Origin: Planctomycetaceae bacterium
GTDB lineage: Bacteria; Planctomycetota; Planctomycetia; Pirellulales; Thermoguttaceae
DNA length: 5,435 bases
NCBI GenBank assembly: GCA_031266315.1
Contig: JAISBG010000880.1
Coordinates: 1 to 5,435, forward strand
Reading direction: 5' to 3'
The stretch's first letter is position 1. Every line of letters begins with the position of its first letter. The notes under the pieces were generated by a model, which did no database searches, was not told where the DNA came from, and saw only the letters and a list, made by a program, of their open reading frames with translations. Positions 1-5,026 of the stretch are shown here, piece by piece. A program made the position numbers and the translations under genes.

Positions 1-589
1 CCGCAAAAAATCCGCCGCCGAAAACTAAAATGTGGAGAACAAGAAATCGCGGAATTGTTAATGTTCCAAATTCCGTACCGCCGCAAACAATGCGGAAAAG
101 CGGTTCGCCAATAAACGGAATCATTTGAAGAAACCGAACCCGTACTAAAGTTGCCGAAAAACCGGAAAGTGTCCAACTCAACAGGTCGCCGGTCAATGAC
201 GAAGCAAGCGAAAAAAGGAAAAGCACCAACGCCGACCAGAACACAAACTCTTTTGGTGAACGGTATTTACCGCTAAATACAAGTCCGAGTAAATACAACC
301 CCAAAAGCACTGTTAAAAGTTGAGCCGAAAAATGGTGAATTCCGCGAATCATCCAACCGCCGGGAAGAACAAATTGCATGAAAAAAAGACTTTCCCACGC
401 CGACTGGGCACTTGGGCTATAATACGCCCAAAGAAAAACTCCCGTAACCGCCTGCAACACAAACGCAAAAAGAATCATTGCCGGCAAAAATCGGCAATAT
501 CCCGCCGGAACCGACCAATGCCGTATTTTGTCGTAAAGTGTCGGAATTCCGGTACGTTCATCAAGCCATTGAAGAAATAAATTTTGCAT
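1..589 (-). CDS. Cytochrome b / b6-type membrane subunit, N-terminal part (runs off left edge)
   Basis: Translating the minus strand from the ATG at 589-587 gives 196 open residues starting MQNLFLQWLDERTGIPTLYDK, with no stop before the window edge. The pattern is that of cytochrome b/b6, the haem-binding quinol-oxidising membrane subunit of Rieske/cytochrome b complexes: a basic N-terminal segment, helix A (about 35-57, ending VTGVFLWAYYSP), GWMIRGIHHFSA at 78-89 opening helix B, a G-K-YRSPKE loop, a TG turn at 133-134 after helix C, and IPRFLVLH at 179-186 opening helix D. From family knowledge, H85 and H186 match the first histidines of the two ligand pairs; their 101-residue spacing equals that of chloroplast b6 (H86/H187). 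The helix B partner, expected at 99, is Tyr. The second helix D ligand and any PEWY motif lie outside the window. The usual LPWD after the TG turn reads LLSWT. No strong Shine-Dalgarno is seen before the ATG (only AAAAAGATT). No Rieske gene precedes it; about 980 bp of noncoding DNA does. The family call is firm; whether it binds both haems is open. Confidence 0.82.
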   Translation of the reverse strand, partial: MQNLFLQWLDERTGIPTLYDKIRHWSVPAGYCRFLPAMILFAFVLQAVTGVFLWAYYSPSAQSAWESLFFMQFVLPGGWMIRGIHHFSAQLLTVLLGLYLLGLVFSGKYRSPKEFVFWSALVLFLFSLASSLTGDLLSWTLSGFSATLVRVRFLQMIPFIGEPLFRIVCGGTEFGTLTIPRFLVLHILVFGGGFFA

Positions 590-654
590 AATCTTTTTGT
601 TTTGAAATGTTAATAATGGAAAATTTCACCTAATGTAGGACTACATTTTGGCTT

Positions 655-683
655 AATATACTTCCTCCGCCCTGAAAGGGCAA
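655..683 (-). promoter_or_regulatory. Candidate sigma70-type promoter for the cytochrome b gene
   Basis: Read on the minus strand, TTGCCC (683-678) is followed by a 17-bp spacer and TATATT (660-655). This is a plausible -35/-10 pair about 65 bp upstream of the cytochrome b ATG. A 16-bp interrupted palindrome, AATGTAG-GA-CTACATT (632-647), falls just downstream of the predicted start of transcription and could be an operator. However, the -35 part lies in a dispersed hairpin repeat (662-683), so the match may be accidental. Confidence 0.3.
662..683. repeat. Dispersed 22-bp hairpin repeat, copy 1 of 2
   Basis: This 22-bp stretch reads TTCCTCCGCCCTG then AAAGGGCAA. It recurs at 4505-4526 with one difference (GAA to GCA in the loop). 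It contains a small hairpin, GCCCT/AGGGC with a 3-base loop (669-681). Both copies follow a nearby GTAGGA(C/T)T motif, which suggests a longer degenerate repeat family scattered between genes. Its role is unknown; REP-like behaviour is a guess. Confidence 0.55.
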
Positions 684-689
684 CATCTT

Positions 690-710
690 AGTGGATAGTG
701 AATAGTTGGG
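690..710. repeat. Degenerate heptamer repeat (AGTGGAT-AGTGAAT-AGTTGGG)
   Basis: Three consecutive 7-mers beginning AGT form a short tandem repeat left of the first MITE-like element. The reverse complement of the middle unit (ATTCACT) is also the last unit of the heptamer run at 1534-1561, on the far side of the second element. The 745-1531 block is therefore bracketed by related heptamer repeats in inverse orientation. No gene is seen in 590-744. Confidence 0.4.
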
Positions 711-744
711 AACGCAATCGCGTTATTTACAAAAAACGTATTAA

Positions 745-970
745 CTCATGTTACGCACCAGTCAAAAAGTCAGTCAAACACACGAAAAATCGGAAGAGGT
801 GGGCGATCCACCCGCTGGGCGGTCGTGCCGGTTGAGTCTTCATTTTGCCGTCGTTAATCTGATTCACTGTCAGCGAGTACGCCGACGCGACCTTTCAGCG
901 AAAGGTCGCCCACCTCTTTCGATTTTTCGTATGTTTTGCCGACTTTTTGGTCTAGGGTGCGTAACATGAG
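745..970. mobile_element. MITE-like element, copy 1 (226 bp, 15-bp perfect terminal inverted repeats, 7-bp target duplication)
   Basis: The ends are exact inverted repeats, CTCATGTTACGCACC (745-759) and its complement GGTGCGTAACATGAG (956-970). They are flanked by identical GTATTAA at 738-744 and 971-977, the signature of a 7-bp target site duplication. The arms stay similar inward: CGAAAAATCG-(G/A)-AAGAGGTGGGCGA matches the right arm with one mismatch in 24 bp. The core, bounded by GAGGTGGGCGA (796-806) and TCGCCCACCTC (906-916), carries an 8-bp-stem hairpin GACCTTTC/GAAAGGTC (889-907). No transposase is encoded; the 73-codon open frame inside has no ribosome binding site and spans both inverted repeats, so it is treated as chance. 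The element would need a transposase from elsewhere. Relatives are at 1246-1531 and 4608-4877. Confidence 0.8.
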
Positions 971-991
971 GTATTAAATCTGATTTCTTGC

Positions 992-1243
992 CTTTTCGCA
1001 CGTGTGAATTACTTTTTCACATGTGCGAATTACTTTTTCGCCTGTGTGAATTACCTTTTCGCGCGTGTGAATTACTTTTTCACACGTGCGAATTACCTTT
1101 TCGCACGTGCGAATTGCCGTTTCGCACATGTGAATTGTCTTTTTACACGTGTGAATTACCTTTTCGCGCGTGTGAATTGTTTTTTCGCATGTGTGAATTA
1201 CCTTTTCACGCGTGTGAATTGTCTTTTCACACGTGTGAATTAT
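992..1243. repeat. Tandem array of twelve 21-bp units with imperfect palindromic, alternating pyrimidine-purine cores
   Basis: Twelve uninterrupted units of exactly 21 bp fill this stretch. By unit position: 1-5 YTTTT, 6-15 CRCRYGTGYG, 16-21 AATTRY. Positions 4-17 form an imperfect dyad (TTC...GAA). It is perfect in unit 6 (1100-1113, TTCGCACGTGCGAA) and unit 12 (1226-1239, TTCACACGTGTGAA). Differences between units are almost all transitions, and positions 6-15 keep strict pyrimidine-purine alternation in 11 of 12 units (unit 3 has C at position 9). Because 21 is a multiple of 3 and the unit lacks stops, more than one reading frame is open (FRTCELP-type and NYFFTCA-type heptapeptides). Neither has a credible start or ribosome binding site, so I do not call a protein. 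The array begins 15 bp after the right target duplication of the first element and ends 2 bp before the second. Its role could be a phased protein-binding array, an unstable minisatellite, or a Z-DNA-prone tract; none is established. Confidence 0.9.
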
Positions 1244-1245
1244 CT

Positions 1246-1531
1246 CTCATGTTACGCACCGTCGGTAAAAAGTCCTACATTCTACCGGATTCGGTGTTTT
1301 CCACTGGAATTTTTGTTAAAAGTGAGCAATCGTTAGGTGGGCAACCTTTTGTAGGTGGGCGATGTTTTGCTAAAACATCGCGTCGGCGTTAGCCGACAGT
1401 GAACCAGATTAACAATGGCAATTTGTGTTGCCTTCCGTTTGGGAGTCAATGCAGACTCAACCGGCGCAACCGCCCAGCGGGCTTTTTGATAAATAGCTCA
1501 CCTCTTTTTTAACTATGGTGCGTAACATCAG
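1246..1531. mobile_element. MITE-like element, copy 2 (286 bp, same terminal repeats as copy 1, core in opposite orientation)
   Basis: The left end, CTCATGTTACGCACC (1246-1260), matches copy 1 exactly. The right end, GGTGCGTAACATCAG (1517-1531), differs at one base. The core (1353-1504) is recognisably the reverse complement of the copy 1 core: it shares the AGGTGGGCGA boundary, the GCCGACAGTGAA-CAGATTAAC stretch, GACTCAACCGGC and the CGCCCAGCGGG segment. Compared with copy 1 it has an extra segment, GGCAATTTGTGTTGCC then TTCCGTTTGGGA (1417-1444), shared with copy 3. No clear target duplication is seen: the left flank is ATTATCT and the right flank TTATTAA. The element sits between the 21-bp array and the end of the glycosyltransferase gene. 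No transposase is encoded. Confidence 0.72.
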
Positions 1532-1533
1532 TT

Positions 1534-1561
1534 ATTAACTATTAATTATTAATTATTCACT
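1534..1561. repeat. Four tandem heptamers (ATTAACT, ATTAATT, ATTAATT, ATTCACT)
   Basis: A short AT-rich tandem repeat of 7-mers lies immediately after the second element and 10 bp beyond the stop codon of the minus-strand glycosyltransferase. The GTATTAA target duplicated around the first element resembles these units, so such runs may be preferred insertion targets (inference). No intrinsic terminator is recognisable here for the glycosyltransferase transcript. Confidence 0.5.
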
Positions 1562-1571
1562 AAAATGACGG

Positions 1572-2627
1572 TTATTGATTGACAACGGATTGAATTTTTT
1601 CAAAAACGAGTTGCGGCGTGAGTTCTTTCATGCAACGGTGATGTTTTTCCGGGCATTTTTTTTTCGAGTAACAAGGCGAACAAGGAAGATGCCGTGTCAA
1701 AATATTCCGGTCAAGATAAGGGTTGGCAATATAAGTTTCGCTGGTCGGACCCAGTAAAACGAGTGTCGGTTTGCCGAATGCGGACGCAATATGAAGCGGA
1801 CCGCTGTCGGTGGATACTGTTAATCTTGCCCGTTTGAGACAGATTTTTCCGGCATGAATATTAAGCGGCTGATCCGCCATCGAAAAAACGTGTTTCCGTT
1901 TTGCAAGAGTCACAATTTCCCTTGCGGTTTGAGTTTCGTCTGGTCCGCAGTTAATCAAGACATCGAAATCCAGTTGATCGACAACCAACCGCGACAATTC
2001 AACCGCAAAATCAAGCGACCAACTCTTGACAATACTGCTTGCCGATCCCACATTAAAAACCAATACTTTTTCAGGAGAACGGAGACCAAGATTATTCCAG
2101 ATATCATCTCCCAGTTTTTCTTCTTCCGGTGTGGTGTAAAGTTCCAGACGATACCGAATTGTCGGATCGTTTGGCGTATTTTTTCCGGTAACGGCATCGA
2201 CCAGATTTAAATAGTAATCGACAAGAGGAATATCCGATGAGGGAATTTTGACCGGTAACGATAAAAACAATCCGCGTCCTAATTTTGCATAACCGATGCG
2301 TTGCGTAATTTTTCCTGACCAGGCGATGAGGGCGGTTCGGAAAGAATTGGTCAATAAAAGAGCAAGATCAAATTGTTCACGCCTGAACCGGCGGATAATA
2401 TGATATTGGGATTGTTCAGGGGGAGCGTTTTTTATCTGGAACGGAATTTGATTGTCAAACCAAGGACTCCCGTCAAAAAGTTCCAAAACATGAGGACGTC
2501 CCAAAGCCGTCAAAACAGCATTGCCGTTGAATTGTTCGTACAAACAGCGAATCGCCGGTGTTGCCATCACCGCATCACCAAGCCAATTCGGAAGGAATAC
2601 ACAGATTTTTTTGCTCTTTTGGCTCAT
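1572..2627 (-). CDS. Glycosyltransferase family 9 protein, heptosyltransferase II (WaaF)-like
   Basis: A 351-residue protein of normal length for the family. GT9 enzymes transfer heptose or related sugars from nucleotide sugars during lipopolysaccharide inner-core assembly, working at the cytoplasmic face of the inner membrane. Visible marks: an N-terminal Rossmann start, ICVFLPNWLGDAVMATPAI (8-26), whose D18 matches the catalytic Asp of WaaC/WaaF; NVGSASSIVKSW (192-203), with K201 at the conserved nucleotide-sugar-contacting Lys; and the GT9 signature STDSGPLHIASAFGKP (272-287) followed by LLGPT (291-295). Near the C-terminus a Cys/His-rich stretch (C316, C319, C325, H329, H330, C332) resembles the one usual in WaaF-type proteins. 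The open frame reaches upstream to a TTG at 2645-2643, but the ATG at 2627-2625 starts the protein just before the first beta strand and is preferred; neither start has a Shine-Dalgarno. The acceptor cannot be read from sequence, and no other envelope-glycan gene is in view. It is divergent from the RuBisCO-like gene. Confidence 0.88.
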   Translation of the reverse strand: MSQKSKKICVFLPNWLGDAVMATPAIRCLYEQFNGNAVLTALGRPHVLELFDGSPWFDNQIPFQIKNAPPEQSQYHIIRRFRREQFDLALLLTNSFRTALIAWSGKITQRIGYAKLGRGLFLSLPVKIPSSDIPLVDYYLNLVDAVTGKNTPNDPTIRYRLELYTTPEEEKLGDDIWNNLGLRSPEKVLVFNVGSASSIVKSWSLDFAVELSRLVVDQLDFDVLINCGPDETQTAREIVTLAKRKHVFSMADQPLNIHAGKICLKRARLTVSTDSGPLHIASAFGKPTLVLLGPTSETYIANPYLDRNILTRHLPCSPCYSKKKCPEKHHRCMKELTPQLVFEKIQSVVNQ

Positions 2628-2700
2628 TCGAAACAACAATAACAACAGAAAACATCATCGTTCCAGAAAATCTTCAACATCATTTCAATATTTCAATCCG

Positions 2701-2764
2701 AAATATTTTGCAAAGTATTCTATAAAAGTAAAAGTATTCTACAAAATATTTACAAAGTATTTTA
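2701..2764. repeat. AT-rich direct repeat upstream of the glycosyltransferase
   Basis: Two imperfect direct copies of an AAATATTT-GCAAAGTATT type sequence lie at 2701-2722 and 2744-2764 (the second lacks one base), with a partial third copy (AAAGTATTCTA) between them. The position, 75-140 bp upstream of the glycosyltransferase ATG, would suit a promoter or a regulator-binding region for that minus-strand gene. No -35/-10 pair stands out on that strand. Confidence 0.45.
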
Positions 2765-2843
2765 CTCTGAATTGTCCGTAAATTCTATAGGGGGCGAAAG
2801 AAAACATCGCCAAACTTCAATTTCCCGAAATGATCCCGCCTAT

Positions 2844-2868
2844 TTTACATTTCTTTTTTCGCTATAAT
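2844..2868 (+). promoter_or_regulatory. Possible promoter toward the RuBisCO-like gene (perfect -10 box, poor spacing)
   Basis: TATAAT at 2863-2868 is a perfect -10 hexamer on the plus strand. The only -35-like hexamer nearby, TTTACA (2844-2849), is 13 bp away, which is too short for a standard sigma70 promoter, so the match is weak. If used, the transcript would carry a leader of about 410 nt that includes the entire fold-back structure at 3001-3245. Confidence 0.28.
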
Positions 2869-2893
2869 ACATCGGTTTAGTATGTAATACACC

Positions 2894-2913
2894 CAGTAGG
2901 ATTACAAATTTTT
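2894..2913. repeat. 20-bp direct repeat flanking the RuBisCO-like gene, left copy
   Basis: CAGTAGGATTACAAATTTTT here recurs as CAGTAGGATTGCAAGTTTTT at 4487-4506 (18 of 20 identical, same orientation). The two copies bracket a segment of about 1.6 kb holding the fold-back structure and the RuBisCO-like gene. They may be members of a dispersed intergenic repeat or the footprint of an insertion or duplication of the segment; the sequence alone does not decide. Confidence 0.5.
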
Positions 2914-2969
2914 ATAAGTTTACAGGGATAAATCCTCTAACCTCATCAAAAATTGCGTAACCGTTCACG

Positions 2970-3000
2970 AGGAATCAAAGTCAAGTTTATCACGATTCCT
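2970..3000. repeat. 7-bp inverted repeat abutting the fold-back structure
   Basis: AGGAATC (2970-2976) and GATTCCT (2994-3000) are perfect inverted repeats with a 17-base loop. They end exactly where the left arm of the larger palindrome begins. It may be an extra hairpin of the same structured leader. No U-tract follows, so it is not an intrinsic terminator. Confidence 0.35.
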
Positions 3001-3245
3001 AAGTCCGTAGGACTTGTACGTGGATAACCCCGTGCAAACGAAGTGTAGCACGGGGAAACGCAACCACACCACACAACGAACTGCGTAGCAGTTCAATAGA
3101 CTCATCGTGTCAAAACCAATCCTGTATTCCGGTGTCTTTCTGTTGAACTGCTACGCAGTTCGGGGAAAGAGAGGGGAAGGTCGCCACTTACCCCGTGCTG
3201 CACTTCGTTTGCACGGGGTTATCCATATACAAGTCCTACGGACTT
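3001..3245. repeat. Nested palindrome: three small hairpins mirrored as A-B-C / C'-B'-A'
   Basis: The outer arms, 3001-3055 and 3191-3245, are 55-bp inverted repeats with only 3 mismatches. Each arm is built of smaller hairpins. A is AAGTCC/GGACTT with a 3-base loop (3001-3015; mirror 3231-3245). B is CCCCGTGC/GCACGGGG with a 12-base loop (3028-3055; mirror 3191-3218). A third, C, is GAACTGC/GCAGTTC with a 3-base loop (3078-3094; perfect mirror 3145-3161). The DNA or RNA can therefore fold as six local hairpins or as one long cruciform. The right end lies 42 bp before the RuBisCO-like start codon. No transposase or clear target duplication is present. It could be a fold-back transposon remnant or a structured leader. 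Confidence 0.85.
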
Positions 3246-3287
3246 AAAAATCAGCAAATTTAACACACAATTTTCAAAGGTGTTTCC

Positions 3288-4457
3288 ATGTTTTTTGAAG
3301 ATTTTGATCCGATTCGGTTGGAAAATCAACTAAGCGGCAATCGTTTTCGTGTGATTTACCGTTTATCCGGTGATGAAGCGGCGGCGCGGAATCGGGCGGC
3401 GGATATTTGTGCGGAACAAACGGTTGAATTTCCGGTTCACCTTCTTCCGTCCGGCGTGATTCGGGAAAAGATTGTCGGTTGTATTGAACAATTTGAACGG
3501 CAAAACGAAACAAGTTGGTTGGCAACAATCAGTTACGCCGACGAAATTGCTGCCGGTGAATTTACCCAATTTCTCAATATTATTTTCGGCAACATCAGTA
3601 TCAAACAAGAAATTCAGGTTGTTGCGATTCAACCGAGTCGGGAAATTTTGGAGGGATTATCGGGTCCGCGTTTTGGTATTGCGGGTATCCGGCAACTTGT
3701 GTATATTCCCAAACGTCCGCCGTTGTTTACGGCGTTAAAACCGATGGGGCTTTCCGCACAAAATCTGGCACACTTGGCTGAACAATTTGCGGAAGGCGGT
3801 ATTGATATTATTAAGGATGATCACGGTCTTTCCGATCAATGTTTTGCTCCGTTTGAAGAGCGGGTTTCACGTTGTGCCGACGCTGTTCGGAAAGTCAACA
3901 CGCGAACCGGACGCAAAACAATTTATGTGCCGAATATTACTTCGCCGATTGACTTGTTCTTTGATCGTGCTGTTCGGGCAAAGGAACTTGGAGCCGGTGG
4001 TCTTATGGTAACGCCCGGTCTTGTGGGTTGGGATGCGTTGCGGCGTTTGGCGCAAATGCAACTCGGTCTTCCAATTATTGCCCATCCGGCGTTTATCGGA
4101 AGTTACGCTATCAATCCGCAAGGAATAAGTTGTCGGGTGTTGTTTGGAACACTAATGCGGCTTGCTGGAGCCGACGCAACGATTTTTCCCAATTACGGCG
4201 GACGTTTTCCGTTATCGCAAGAGGATTGTCGGGAAATCGTTACTGCCAGCCGTGAAAAATTGGGAACAATGCCGGCGATTTTTCCTTGTCCCGCTGGAGG
4301 AATGGAATTGAAAAATATTCGCGGTATGGTACAAAATTACGGTAACGACATGCTTGTTCTGATCGGCAGCGGTTTGTTCAGTCACAGCGAAAATCTCATT
4401 GAGAATTGCCGAACATTTCTGGAAGAAATCGAACAAAGTTGTTCGTCAACCGATTGA
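3288..4457 (+). CDS. RuBisCO-like protein (form IV RuBisCO large-subunit homologue)
   Basis: A 389-residue protein with the RuBisCO large-subunit architecture: a small N-terminal alpha/beta domain (about 1-130) and a TIM barrel (about 140-380). Motifs, with RuBisCO numbering from family knowledge: ALKPMGLS carries K151 (K175); GGIDIIKDDH carries K176 (the carbamylated K201) and D178 (D203), but H179 replaces E204; AHPA carries H266 (H294) followed by Pro instead of R295; FPNYGGRF has N302 near the H327 position and R306 where loop 6 has K334; PAGGM has Ala336 in place of S379. Losing these residues rules out a carboxylase and fits a form IV protein acting on a sugar-phosphate or ketoacid-type enolate. 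Known form IV roles include 2,3-diketo-5-methylthiopentyl-1-phosphate enolase, 5-methylthioribulose-1-phosphate isomerase and apionate-pathway enzymes; which applies here cannot be told. The start is supported by AAAGG at 3276-3280, 7 bases before the ATG. No methionine-salvage or sugar-catabolic gene is adjacent. Confidence 0.9.
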   Translation: MFFEDFDPIRLENQLSGNRFRVIYRLSGDEAAARNRAADICAEQTVEFPVHLLPSGVIREKIVGCIEQFERQNETSWLATISYADEIAAGEFTQFLNIIFGNISIKQEIQVVAIQPSREILEGLSGPRFGIAGIRQLVYIPKRPPLFTALKPMGLSAQNLAHLAEQFAEGGIDIIKDDHGLSDQCFAPFEERVSRCADAVRKVNTRTGRKTIYVPNITSPIDLFFDRAVRAKELGAGGLMVTPGLVGWDALRRLAQMQLGLPIIAHPAFIGSYAINPQGISCRVLFGTLMRLAGADATIFPNYGGRFPLSQEDCREIVTASREKLGTMPAIFPCPAGGMELKNIRGMVQNYGNDMLVLIGSGLFSHSENLIENCRTFLEEIEQSCSSTD

Positions 4458-4486
4458 TACACAAAAAAATAAATAATACAAAAACA

Positions 4487-4506
4487 CAGTAGGATTGCAA
4501 GTTTTT
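4487..4506. repeat. 20-bp direct repeat flanking the RuBisCO-like gene, right copy
   Basis: This is the partner of 2894-2913 (18 of 20 identical, same strand), 29 bp after the RuBisCO-like stop codon. It runs directly into the 22-bp hairpin repeat at 4505-4526. The left copy has no such hairpin after it, so the association is not fixed. Confidence 0.5.
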
Positions 4507-4558
4507 CCTCCGCCCTGCAAGGGCAATGCGTAAGCCGTTAAAGGTTGGAATTGCCCTT
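4505..4558. repeat. Dispersed hairpin repeat copy 2, with a competing 9-bp stem; possible end of the RuBisCO-like transcript
   Basis: 4505-4526 repeats 662-683 with one mismatch and forms GCCCT/AGGGC (4512-4524). Its 3' half can instead pair as AAGGGCAAT (4519-4527) with ATTGCCCTT (4550-4558), a 9-bp stem with a 22-base loop; the two folds exclude each other. It lies 48-101 bp after the RuBisCO-like stop, with runs of T (for example 4591-4595) further on. It could stop transcription, but no U-tract directly follows the stem, so the terminator role is weak. Nothing else is recognised in 4458-4607. Confidence 0.35.
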
Positions 4559-4607
4559 ATCCCGCCGTGAGTTAATTAAAACTTTTAAAAATTTTTAATA
4601 AAAATTG

Positions 4608-4877
4608 CTGAATCTCCCGTATTAGGTGTTTCTCACCGAAATAGTAAATAGGTAATATTTCATAGGCAATCATCAGATGAGTAACCTTTTGTAGGTGGGC
4701 GATCCCTTCGCTGAAGGGTCGCGCCGGTTGAGTCTTTATTGAATCCCAAACGGAAGGCAACACAATTTGCCGTTGTTAATCTGGTTCACAGTCGGCTATC
4801 GCCGACGTGACCTTTTAGCAAATAGCAAAAGGTCGCCCACCTCTGTAATGTTTGGATACCTAATACGGGAGAATCAG
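4608..4877. mobile_element. MITE-like element, copy 3 (270 bp; same core, different terminal inverted repeats)
   Basis: The ends CTGAATCTCCCGTATTAGGT (4608-4627) and the complement of CTGATTCTCCCGTATTAGGT (4858-4877) match in 19 of 20 positions. AT-rich flanks extend the symmetry loosely. These ends are unrelated to those of copies 1 and 2 except for the opening CT(G/C)A. The core (4693-4843), bounded by AGGTGGGCGA and TCGCCCACCTC, is clearly the same family: GCCGGTTGAGTCTT (as in copy 1), GTTAATCTG(A/G)TTCAC, GCCGACG, and an AACCTTTTGTAGGTGGGCGA stretch identical to copy 2. The 28-bp segment 4744-4771 is the reverse complement of 1417-1444 with one mismatch. A 63-codon minus-strand open frame here (4572-4763) mostly reads through repeat sequence and is not called as a gene. 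Confidence 0.7.
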
Positions 4878-4927
4878 AAAATTTTTTATTTTTTAAGAAA
4901 AAACTTTCTTCGGGGAAGGTGTTCATA

Positions 4928-4955
4928 TTGACACGTTTTGGTTTTTCTGTAAAAT
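4928..4955 (+). promoter_or_regulatory. Sigma70-type promoter upstream of the hairpin region
   Basis: TTGACA (4928-4933), a consensus -35 box, is followed after 16 bp by TAAAAT (4950-4955), one mismatch from the consensus -10. Transcription would begin near 4962 and run rightward through the hairpin series at 5027-5353 toward the pseudopilin gene, giving an untranslated leader of roughly 425 nt or an independent small RNA. The surroundings are AT-rich, which raises the chance of a fortuitous match. Confidence 0.5.
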
Positions 4956-5026
4956 AACCAACATAATTTTTTCGTCTTTATTAATTTTAACATTTGGAGA
5001 CAATTTTTCCGTTTTGAACAATAAAT

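Noticed and set aside
748..969. 73-codon plus-strand open frame
   Set aside because: It lies almost entirely within the inverted repeats of the first MITE-like element, has no ribosome binding site, and the codons follow the palindrome rather than a protein family.
992..1243. CRISPR array
   Set aside because: The 21-bp units abut each other with no unique spacers, and no cas gene is present.
992..1243. parS centromere sites, suggested by CACGTG-like cores with TT/AA flanks
   Set aside because: The dyad is wider (TTCRCRYGTGYGAA) than the parS form with GTTTCACGTGAAAC spacing, and many units lack CACGTG; no parA/parB is near.
988..1392. 134-codon open frame with repeated F-x-x-C-E-L-x heptapeptides, and the overlapping NYFFTCA-type frame (1004-1336)
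   Set aside because: A 21-bp repeat without stop codons opens several frames automatically. No ribosome binding site is present, both frames run into the adjacent mobile element, and the variation between units is not concentrated at synonymous sites.
2621..2645. Upstream TTG start for the glycosyltransferase (six extra residues, MLLLFR)
   Set aside because: No Shine-Dalgarno supports it, and the ATG at 2627 already places the first beta strand at the usual distance from the N-terminus.
3288..4457. True carbon-fixing RuBisCO large subunit
   Set aside because: Equivalents of E204, R295, K334 and S379 are replaced, the protein is shorter than form I/II subunits, and no small subunit or Calvin-cycle gene is nearby.
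4572..4763. 63-codon minus-strand open frame
   Set aside because: It reads through the third repeat element and its terminal repeat; no recognisable domain or ribosome binding site.
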